5,527 nucleotides of DNA from Synechococcales cyanobacterium PMM_0002 (GTDB taxonomy: Bacteria > Cyanobacteriota > Cyanobacteriia > Elainellales > Elainellaceae), in contig CASBQX010000220.1 of NCBI GenBank assembly GCA_949127925.1, positions 1 through 5,527 on the forward strand, in the 5' to 3' direction. Under the pieces are notes generated by a model. That model was not told where the DNA came from. It was given only the letters and a program-made list of their open reading frames with translations, and did not search any database. Made by a program: the position numbers and the translations under genes. Positions 1 through 4,972 of this stretch are shown here, in pieces (within the stretch, counting starts at the first letter, position 1; each line of letters opens with the position of its first letter).

Positions 1-80
1 CAAGACGCGTTGAAACAGCCACGATGAGAGCGCACCTAGACAGTTCAGAGAGGCAATGCTTAACTGTACCCTTGAAGACA

Positions 81-97
81 ACAAGTATTTTACTTGT
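81..97. repeat. Perfect 7-bp inverted repeat, 3-nt spacer
   Basis: ACAAGTA-TTT-TACTTGT is a perfect palindrome with a three-base loop. There is no T-tract on either side, so it is not a normal intrinsic terminator. It may be a stem of the structured RNA proposed for 41-231 or a protein-binding dyad. The sequence does not decide between these. Confidence 0.5.
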
Positions 98-196
98 GCA
101 TAAAACAGAAAAGTCGCCACAGGGCATTGGGAGACTCTAAACGGACAGGGAGGGAAGGTAAGACTGGTTCGCCAGCACAGCCCGTTGAACTGTCAA

Positions 197-231
197 GAAT
201 CACCGCTGCTTCAGCACGGTGAGTATGTCAA
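197..231 (+). mobile_element. Right end of an IS200/IS605-family (IS608-type) element, probably a remnant or edge
   Basis: The order of parts matches the subterminal right end of IS608-type elements. GAAT (197-200) sits at the 5' foot of a hairpin. The hairpin is CACCG 201-205, unpaired C 206, TGC 207-209, loop TTCA 210-213, GCA 214-216 and CGGTG 217-221. A short linker, AGTATG, follows, and then TCAA at 228-231. In IS608, GAAT is the right guide tetranucleotide that pairs with the TCAA cleavage site, and TnpA (Y1 transposase) binds the imperfect hairpin with its unpaired base. The element would therefore end at about 231, with host DNA starting at 232. TnpA and TnpB are not in the window. 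They may lie to the left of it, or this may be a solo end left by decay. Confidence 0.65.
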
Positions 232-239
232 TTGTATCC

Positions 240-289
240 CGCCCGTTCTATCGGAGTGATCTCTCAAGCTGTCGAGATTCTGACGGGTG
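240..289. repeat. Nested inverted repeat just outside the IS-type right end
   Basis: CCCGT 242-246 pairs with ACGGG 283-287, extended by a G-U pair and by C240-G289. It encloses a second stem, ATCTC 259-263 with GAGAT 274-278. The pair could fold as one arm in the leader DNA upstream of the hydrolase promoter. No known motif is recognised in it. Confidence 0.35.
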
Positions 290-313
290 CTCAGGTATGA
301 TTGGCGGTGAGAG

Positions 314-341
314 TTGTTTTGCAATTCGCTGCTGGTATAAC
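314..341 (+). promoter_or_regulatory. Candidate extended -10 promoter for the SGNH hydrolase gene
   Basis: TATAAC at 336-341 matches five of six bases of the -10 consensus and is preceded by TGG, giving an extended -10 (TGNTATAAC). A weak -35, TTGTTT at 314-319, is spaced by 16 bp. Transcription would begin near 348, ahead of every possible start codon of the next gene. This is the best promoter-like match in the 373-bp leader, but it is judged by eye only. Confidence 0.45.
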
Positions 342-439
342 TGCCCCTCTGCGGCTGCTGTTTTTTCTGGTTAGTGGCATTCATGCGCGATCGCCCCTCC
401 AACGTTGCTGATAAAACTGCTCAACTGGTGAGGCGGCAC

Positions 440-1306
440 ATGGCTCGGGCTGAATCACCGATTTTTTCATGGCGATCGCTGCCGCGCTGGGTCTGGTGGT
501 CTCTGGCGGGCAATGGTGTTCTGGGCATCTTGGTACTACACATGGGCTGGCAGCAGTATCACCGCATACCCCCAACGGCAGCGTTAGCGCAGCCTCGTCC
601 TGCTACGGCGGCGACCACAGCCGCATCGTCAGAAACCGTATCTTTAGAAGCCGCATCGTTAGAAGCATTGGGACCACGGCAACAGCTCACCTATGAACAG
701 TGGGTGGATCTGCTGCGTCAAGAGGCTCGTGTTGCCGCCGAACACCCCGCTGACCGTTTGGCCGTGCTGTTGGGAGATTCGATTAGCCTCTGGTTTCCGC
801 AAGATCTGTTGCCCACCGAACGCACCTGGCTGAATCAGGGGATTTCGGGTGAAACCTCAGACGGGCTGCGGCAGCGGATTGGCTTAATCGACCAAACTCG
901 CCCTCAAACAATTTTGGTGATGATTGGGATTAATGATTTGATTCGGGGCGTCGATGACTCGGTGCTGCTAGACAACTATCGTGCTATTGTCAGCCAGCTG
1001 CGGCGGTCGCATCCCGACACTCAGATTGTGATTCAGTCGATTTTGCCCCATGCAGGCACAGACACCACCTGGGAAGGGCGCGATCGCCTACTCACAGTGC
1101 CCAACAGCCGCATCCGCCACCTAAATGACGAATTGGAGGCGATCGCCACCGAGCAGGGCATTTACTACCTAGATTTATCTGTGGCATTTACCGATGCTCA
1201 GGGCAACCTTCACCCCAGTTTGAGCACCGATGGGCTACACCTCAACCCGCAAGGCTACCTAGTTTGGCGCACGGTTTTGCAGCTGTATTTGCGCGGACAG
1301 GGGTAG
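440..1306 (+). CDS. Membrane-anchored SGNH/GDSL hydrolase (TesA-like esterase fold)
   Basis: This is a 288-residue serine hydrolase of the SGNH superfamily. A short basic N-terminus leads into one hydrophobic segment (about 17-37, Trp-rich), then an Ala/Thr/Pro-rich linker (about 45-78) and the catalytic domain. All four SGNH blocks are present: GDS with nucleophile Ser114, SGET with oxyanion Gly137, GIND with Asn165, and DGLHL with Asp264 and His267. Block II and III wording resembles E. coli TesA. The domain most likely sits on the periplasmic side, tethered by the N-terminal helix; the substrate (an acyl or acetyl ester) cannot be read from the sequence. ATG 440 is chosen because GGTGAGG (427-433) lies 6 nt upstream. 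The frame stays open to ATG 383 and GTG 374, which have no visible ribosome binding site but would give 307 or 310 residues. The stop codon lies inside a 23-bp-period duplication. Confidence 0.88.
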   Translation: MARAESPIFSWRSLPRWVWWSLAGNGVLGILVLHMGWQQYHRIPPTAALAQPRPATAATTAASSETVSLEAASLEALGPRQQLTYEQWVDLLRQEARVAAEHPADRLAVLLGDSISLWFPQDLLPTERTWLNQGISGETSDGLRQRIGLIDQTRPQTILVMIGINDLIRGVDDSVLLDNYRAIVSQLRRSHPDTQIVIQSILPHAGTDTTWEGRDRLLTVPNSRIRHLNDELEAIATEQGIYYLDLSVAFTDAQGNLHPSLSTDGLHLNPQGYLVWRTVLQLYLRGQG

Positions 1307-1329
1307 AGTATTTGCGCGGACAGGGGTAG
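1285..1329 (+). repeat. Tandem duplication (two 22-bp copies, 23-bp period) spanning the hydrolase stop codon
   Basis: Positions 1285-1306 are repeated exactly at 1308-1329 with a single A (1307) between them. Both copies contain GCGCGGACAGGGGTAG. The first copy encodes the last residues (YLRGQG) and the TAG stop; the second is untranslated. Only the 3'-UTR copy can join the hairpin beginning at 1327, because its TAG is followed by GGAAA. It looks like a recent slippage or duplication event. Confidence 0.95.
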
Positions 1330-1360
1330 GGAAAGATTGCTGATTCGGCGCGTTTCCCTA
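1327..1360 (+). terminator. Hairpin downstream of the hydrolase gene, possible terminator without a U-tract
   Basis: TAGGGAAA 1327-1334 pairs perfectly with TTTCCCTA 1353-1360. An inner mini-stem, GCTG 1339-1342 with CGGC 1346-1349, folds the loop. It begins 20 bp after the hydrolase stop, the expected place for a 3'-end structure. The following bases (TCTCTGC) are not a clean T-run, so it may stabilise the RNA end or block transcription only partly. Its left arm overlaps the end of the duplicated 22-bp unit. Confidence 0.4.
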
Positions 1361-1367
1361 TCTCTGC

Positions 1368-1408
1368 TAGGCTAGTCCTAGGCTAATTGTAGGCTTGGGC
1401 AATACTAT
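1368..1408 (+). promoter_or_regulatory. Helically phased TAGGCT repeats and candidate -10 upstream of ispH
   Basis: TAGGCT occurs at 1368-1373, 1379-1384 and 1390-1395, exactly 11 bp apart, so all three face the same side of the helix. The first two copies also bracket the dyad CTAGG-CTAGT-CCTAG (1367-1381). TACTAT at 1403-1408 is a possible -10, which would put the second TAGGCT at the -35 position with an 18-bp spacer. This may be an activator or repressor site for ispH. I do not recognise the motif as that of a named regulator. Confidence 0.35.
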
Positions 1409-1427
1409 TAATGTTGATACGTTAAGT

Positions 1428-2636
1428 ATGGATACTAAAGCGTTTAAGCGATCGCTCAACAATTCCGATAATTATTACCGCAAAGGCTTTGGGCACGAAG
1501 ACGACGTTTCGGGGCAAATGCAGTCGGAGTATCAAAGCAACCTGATTCAACAAATTCGTGACAGCGGCTACACGCTAACACGAGGTAACGTCACTATTCG
1601 GCTGGCGCAGGCATTTGGCTTTTGCTGGGGCGTTGAACGGGCAGTCGCCATGGCATACGAAACGCGGCAGCACTTTCCGCGCGAGCAGATCTGGATTACT
1701 AACGAAATTATTCATAACCCGTCGGTTAACCAGCGCCTGCGAGAGATGCAGGTAGGTTTTATTCCGGTGGCAGGGGCAGAGAAGGATTTTGCGGTCGTGG
1801 GGCAGGGCGATGTGGTGATTTTGCCCGCCTTTGGAGCCAGCGTTCAAGAAATGCAGCTGCTGAATGACAAAGGCTGCACGATTGTAGACACCACCTGTCC
1901 GTGGGTGTCTAAGGTGTGGAACACCGTAGAAAAGCATAAAAAAAGCAGCCATACCTCGATTATTCACGGCCAATATAAGCATGAAGAAACGGTGGCCACC
2001 AGCTCATTTGCCGGCACATACCTGATTGTGCTGAATTTGGGGCAGGCCGAATATGTGGCCAACTATATTTTGCATGGGGGCGATCGCGACGAATTTTTGA
2101 CCAAGTTTTGCAACTCTCATTCCGTCGGGTTTGACCCCGATTTCGACCTCGAACGGGTGGGTATTGCCAACCAAACCACCATGCTCAAGGGGGAAACGGA
2201 GCAGATTGGCAAGCTGTTTGAGCGAACGATGATGCAAAAATATGGGCCAGACCAGCTCAACAGCCGCTTCCTTTCGTTCAATACCATTTGCGACGCAACG
2301 CAAGAGCGCCAAGACGCCATGTACGAGCTAGTCGATGCTCCGCTTGACCTCATGGTGGTGGTGGGTGGCTACAACTCGTCTAACACGACCCATTTGCAAG
2401 AAATCGCCGTCGATCGCCATATTCCTTCCTATCACATCGATAGCGGCGATCGCATTGGGCCAGGTAACCGCATCGAGCACAAGCCGCTGCATCAAGACTT
2501 AGAAGTAGCTGATAACTGGTTGCCTGAGGGAGCGATTGTGGTCGGCATTACCTCAGGGGCATCTACTCCCGATCAGATTGTGGCGCAGGCGATTGAAAAA
2601 ATCTTTGCGATTAAAGCAGCTGTGGCGATCGCTTAA
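1428..2636 (+). CDS. ispH: 4-hydroxy-3-methylbut-2-enyl diphosphate reductase
   Basis: IspH (LytB) carries out the last step of the MEP pathway, reducing HMBPP to IPP and DMAPP in the cytosol with a 4Fe-4S cluster and electrons from ferredoxin or flavodoxin. The 402-residue protein is full length for the cyanobacterial type, which has a longer N-terminus than E. coli IspH. The cluster cysteines are Cys66 (FGFCWGVERA), Cys157 (DTTCPWV) and Cys288 (NTICDAT). Active-site positions expected from E. coli are present: His96 (EIIHNP), His185 and Glu187 (YKHEET), the TT pair in ANQTTML, SSN 317-319 and Ser376 (TSGASTP). ATG 1428 is chosen because MDTKAFKRSL and the following RKGFGHE are the usual cyanobacterial N-terminus. 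The frame extends to TTG 1395, but that start has no support. No strong ribosome binding site is seen. The gene converges on the histidine kinase with 11 bp between stops. Confidence 0.97.
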   Translation: MDTKAFKRSLNNSDNYYRKGFGHEDDVSGQMQSEYQSNLIQQIRDSGYTLTRGNVTIRLAQAFGFCWGVERAVAMAYETRQHFPREQIWITNEIIHNPSVNQRLREMQVGFIPVAGAEKDFAVVGQGDVVILPAFGASVQEMQLLNDKGCTIVDTTCPWVSKVWNTVEKHKKSSHTSIIHGQYKHEETVATSSFAGTYLIVLNLGQAEYVANYILHGGDRDEFLTKFCNSHSVGFDPDFDLERVGIANQTTMLKGETEQIGKLFERTMMQKYGPDQLNSRFLSFNTICDATQERQDAMYELVDAPLDLMVVVGGYNSSNTTHLQEIAVDRHIPSYHIDSGDRIGPGNRIEHKPLHQDLEVADNWLPEGAIVVGITSGASTPDQIVAQAIEKIFAIKAAVAIA

Positions 2637-2647
2637 TTAGCTAGACG

Positions 2648-4792
2648 TCAAACCATTAGAGCCTTGCTTTCCTGCTTTGCGGCTCTAACCGGAAGCCGAA
2701 TCACAAACTCTGCACCGCCACTGAGCACAGCGCGGCAGCTAAGACTGCCGCCGTGGGTTTGGGTCACAATTTGATGGGCGATCGCCAAGCCCAATCCGGT
2801 GCCTTTACCAACGGCTTTGGTCGTAAATAGATGGTCAAACACACGCTGCCTAACTTCTTCAGGCATCCCTAGCCCAGTATCGGTAATGCAGATCGCAACC
2901 CAGCCATCTTCCTCTAGCGTGGTTTTAATGGTAATGCAGTTGGGGTTCGTGTAAAGACTGCCAAAACTCTGCTCCTGATTTGCTTCTTCTAGAGCGTCAA
3001 TGGCGTTAGCCAAAATATTCATAAACACCTGATTTAACTGCCCTGGAAAGCAGTTGACCTCAGGCAGTAGACCGTACTCTTTGATAATTTTAATTTCAGG
3101 ACGGCGGTTATTAGCCTTCAACCGATGCTTCAAAATCAATAAGGTGCTGTCAATTCCGGCATGGATGTCAAAGTTAGTTGTAGTGTCTTTATCAGCTCTA
3201 GAGAAGGTGCGCAAACTGGTGCTAATCTCACAAATCCGCTCTACTCCTAGCGTCATGGAGGTCAGCAGCTTCGGTAGATCTTGCCTGACATAGGCCAAAT
3301 CCATTTCTTCTAGAAAGTTTTTTAACTCTGGATCGGGATGCGGCAGCCTAGTCTGATACAGATCAATCAGCTCAAATAAACTGACAATATAGTCTTTGGC
3401 GGGCTTCAAGTTTCCAGCAATAAAGCCAACCGGGTTATTAATTTCATGAGCAACGCCAGAAACCAGATTGCCCAATGCAGACATTTTTTCACTTTGCACC
3501 AGCTGTAGCTGCGCCGATTGGAGTGCCACAATTTTTGCTTCTAGTTCTTGCAGCAGTTTGCGGTTCTCTTGGAAAATAGTTGAAATGGTGAGAAACCAGG
3601 GATGCCAAGCCTCGGGCACGGCGGGCAGTGTCGGTGCCAGATTTTGATTTTCAGCTTGAATATAGTTGACTAAGCCCTGGGCGGGGGCAATGAAGTCGCG
3701 CTGGATCAGCCAAGTGGCGATCGCTAACATCAGCCCCACCCCCAGCAACGGGACAATCGAACCTAAAATAGTTGCCCCCAACAGCGAGAACACAATCGTA
3801 GATTGAGGCACCCAAAAGACTAGTCGCCAGGGCGCATACTTCATATTGTGGTAGAGCACCAGGTACGAGCCAACTGTTTGGATGTCCATTGTCGCAGCTT
3901 GGAAGATTTGACCTAAATGGGGCCGAAGTTCTGCGGGGAATGCCTCAGTGGCTGGCTCAACCGATTGTTCTGCTGAACTAACTAAGGTGGGATGCGCCAG
4001 CAGCTGATTGTCTTGTCCCACAATAAACAAACTGCCTTGGGCGTAGCTGAAGTTTTTTACGAACGTATTCAGCTCATTGAGCGTCAGATCGAGCGATACC
4101 GTTCCTTTAAATTCATCGTCTTCATACACAGGAGCCGCATTGGTAACCATTAGCCCCTTACCCGCCGTATCAATATAAGCATTGGTCCAGAACCGTTCCC
4201 GGTTAGGATTGTTTTCCGGCAGGCCGAGTTTGTAAAAATCCAAATCAAGCATCACATCTTCGTAGATCCAATCCTCACTGGGTGGATAGATGCTCATAAA
4301 CGCTTGCTTAGAGGTGTAATAAGCCCAGGCCACACTCGGGATATCTTGCAGCGTTGCCTTAAACAAAGCATAGAGATGCAGCGCCATATCCAGCTCGCGG
4401 CGCAGCTGCGGAGACCTTTGATTCAGCGGGCTTCGACCCATCAAGCGACCCCATGAGCCTTTTTGATGAACATCCGGGTCGGGTTGCAGATTATAGAATC
4501 CTGGCTGGGGAGAGTTTTCTTGGATTAAATTATAAAAAAATCGGGAGGGCGGTTCTCGCCGATTTAAGTCTAATTCAGCTTCAGCCACCACCTGTAGGGC
4601 ATCAATTTGGTCGGTGGTGGATTTGAGAATCGAGTCGAGGTTGATGGTGCTTTCAACAAATCTATTTTGTAAGATGTTGATTTCATGCACATATAGAGTT
4701 CTAAACTGCAAGGCAAACAAACCCACGGACACCAGCACAACAATTAAAAATGTGCTGGCAATGATACGGGTGTAGCGCCTGAAAAACTCCAT
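2648..4792 (-). CDS. Membrane sensor histidine kinase with double-Cache-like periplasmic domain
   Basis: This complete 714-residue two-component kinase begins with TM1 at about 11-29. A large periplasmic region (about 31-328) of dCache type follows, then a long hydrophobic stretch (about 331-363), a degenerate HAMP-like linker and a coiled coil (about 405-433). The phosphoacceptor motif is VAHEINNP with His449. The ATPase domain has the N-box NQVFMNILANAIDAL (587-601), G1 DTGLGM (638-643), F-box FDHLFTTK (652-659) and G2 GKGTGLGLA (662-670). It should autophosphorylate His449 on sensing a periplasmic ligand. In the distal part of the Cache domain, RFW (200-202), YID (206-208) and LDL (234-236) align with residues of amino-acid-binding dCache domains. 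The start at 4792 gives a normal short cytoplasmic N-terminus; no good ribosome binding site is evident. No receiver domain or response regulator adjoins it in this window. A paralogous kinase lies upstream on the same strand. Confidence 0.93.
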   Translation of the reverse strand: MEFFRRYTRIIASTFLIVVLVSVGLFALQFRTLYVHEINILQNRFVESTINLDSILKSTTDQIDALQVVAEAELDLNRREPPSRFFYNLIQENSPQPGFYNLQPDPDVHQKGSWGRLMGRSPLNQRSPQLRRELDMALHLYALFKATLQDIPSVAWAYYTSKQAFMSIYPPSEDWIYEDVMLDLDFYKLGLPENNPNRERFWTNAYIDTAGKGLMVTNAAPVYEDDEFKGTVSLDLTLNELNTFVKNFSYAQGSLFIVGQDNQLLAHPTLVSSAEQSVEPATEAFPAELRPHLGQIFQAATMDIQTVGSYLVLYHNMKYAPWRLVFWVPQSTIVFSLLGATILGSIVPLLGVGLMLAIATWLIQRDFIAPAQGLVNYIQAENQNLAPTLPAVPEAWHPWFLTISTIFQENRKLLQELEAKIVALQSAQLQLVQSEKMSALGNLVSGVAHEINNPVGFIAGNLKPAKDYIVSLFELIDLYQTRLPHPDPELKNFLEEMDLAYVRQDLPKLLTSMTLGVERICEISTSLRTFSRADKDTTTNFDIHAGIDSTLLILKHRLKANNRRPEIKIIKEYGLLPEVNCFPGQLNQVFMNILANAIDALEEANQEQSFGSLYTNPNCITIKTTLEEDGWVAICITDTGLGMPEEVRQRVFDHLFTTKAVGKGTGLGLAIAHQIVTQTHGGSLSCRAVLSGGAEFVIRLPVRAAKQESKALMV
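2656..2688. terminator. Inverted repeat in the 3' end of the kinase gene, possible bidirectional terminator for convergent genes
   Basis: TTAGAGCC 2656-2663 pairs perfectly with GGCTCTAA 2681-2688 across a 17-nt loop. It lies just inside the stop of the kinase, within codons for the tail after the ATPase domain (KQESKALMV), and 20 bp past the ispH stop. With only 11 bp between the two convergent stops, any shared terminator would have to sit inside coding DNA, as this does. No classical T-run follows on either strand, so termination activity is inferred. Confidence 0.4.
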
Positions 4793-4827
4793 TCTGCTGG
4801 GCTAGAGGCTCCGACCTTCAAAAATTT

Positions 4828-4856
4828 ACAGTTAGAGTTCCTATTTAACGAACTGT
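4828..4856. repeat. Overlapping inverted repeats in the kinase gene leader
   Basis: ACAGTT 4828-4833 pairs with AACTGT 4851-4856, and the alternative AGTTC 4836-4840 pairs with GAACT 4850-4854. The right arms overlap, so the two stems exclude each other. They lie 36-64 bp upstream of the complete kinase's start, in its probable leader or promoter. They could be an operator or alternative RNA folds, but short AT-rich repeats like these also occur by chance. Confidence 0.25.
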
Positions 4857-4893
4857 TACAAACATGCTTACGATATATGGTACTGAGTTTTTT

Positions 4894-4929
4894 GGGTGAC
4901 GGCTAGGATTTTTCTCCAAAGCCTCACCC
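4894..4929. repeat. Strong bulged hairpin between the two kinase genes
   Basis: GGGTGA 4894-4899 pairs with TCACCC 4924-4929. After a bulged C (4900), GGCT 4901-4904 pairs with AGCC 4920-4923, and GGA 4906-4908 can pair with TCC 4915-4917 inside. On the minus strand, the direction of both kinases, the structure begins 44 bp after the upstream kinase's stop and is followed by AAAAAAC instead of Us. It is therefore not a canonical intrinsic terminator for that gene. It could be an RNA processing or stabilising element, or a protein-binding dyad. Confidence 0.5.
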
Positions 4930-4972
4930 GTTCCAGCAGATTTACCGAAAATTTTGGGTCTAGAGCGCGTTG

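Larger units (their letters stand above)
41..231 (+). ncRNA. Candidate omega-RNA-like (IS200/IS605 right-end-associated) structured region
   Basis: This gene-free stretch is dense in inverted repeats read on the plus strand. CAGTT 41-45 pairs with AACTG 62-66. ACAAGTA 81-87 pairs with TACTTGT 91-97. AACGG 140-144 pairs with CCGTT 182-186 and encloses a CTGG-TTCG-CCAG hairpin at 164-175. The last element is the bulged hairpin at 201-221. The series ends at TCAA (228-231). In IS200/IS605 elements the guide RNA of TnpB is transcribed from this place, directly inside the right end, and its guide is the DNA that follows the element. The position and structure are seen in the sequence; the omega-RNA identity is inferred. 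I see no TnpB coding sequence and cannot fix the 5' end. It could equally be decayed element DNA that is not transcribed. Confidence 0.35.
387..3724. repeat. HIP1 palindromes (GCGATCGC), ten dispersed copies
   Basis: GCGATCGC occurs at 387-394, 472-479, 1080-1087, 1139-1146, 1448-1455, 2080-2087, 2446-2453, 2625-2632, 2778-2785 and 3717-3724. This highly over-represented octamer is typical of many cyanobacterial genomes and is the main basis for the taxonomic call. The copy at 2625 encodes the final Ala-Ile-Ala of IspH and abuts its stop codon. No copy occurs in 3725-5527 or in 1-386. Confidence 0.95.

Noticed and set aside
3..140. Open frame across the left edge, with an internal ATG at 24, ending TAA 138-140
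   Set aside because: The translation shows no TnpB or other recognisable motif. It runs through the inverted repeats of the structured region and is short; chance openness is the simpler explanation.
1..231. RNase P RNA, tmRNA or 6S RNA as the explanation of the structured leader
   Set aside because: The conserved RNase P core sequences (for example GAGGAAAGTCC) and the tmRNA acceptor and tag features are absent. The GAAT-hairpin-TCAA end fits an IS200/IS605 element better.
211..402. 63-residue minus-strand frame
   Set aside because: Low-complexity Gln/Ser/Arg-rich product with no family resemblance. It overlaps the IS-type hairpin and the hydrolase promoter, with no promoter or ribosome binding site of its own.
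1395..1427. TTG start giving IspH 11 extra residues
   Set aside because: The usual cyanobacterial IspH N-terminus begins at MDTKAFKRSL (ATG 1428), and the TTG lies within the TAGGCT repeat array.
1575..2353. Minus-strand frames of 135, 102 and 78 residues inside ispH
   Set aside because: They are antisense shadows of a strongly conserved enzyme and have no recognisable domains.
3054..3293. 79-residue plus-strand frame inside the kinase
   Set aside because: Antisense shadow of the conserved ATPase and histidine-box region.
4793..4893. Minus-strand sigma-70 promoter for the complete kinase
   Set aside because: A/T-rich words such as TATATC and TTAAAT occur on the minus strand, but none has a -35-like hexamer at 16-18 bp, so no promoter was called.
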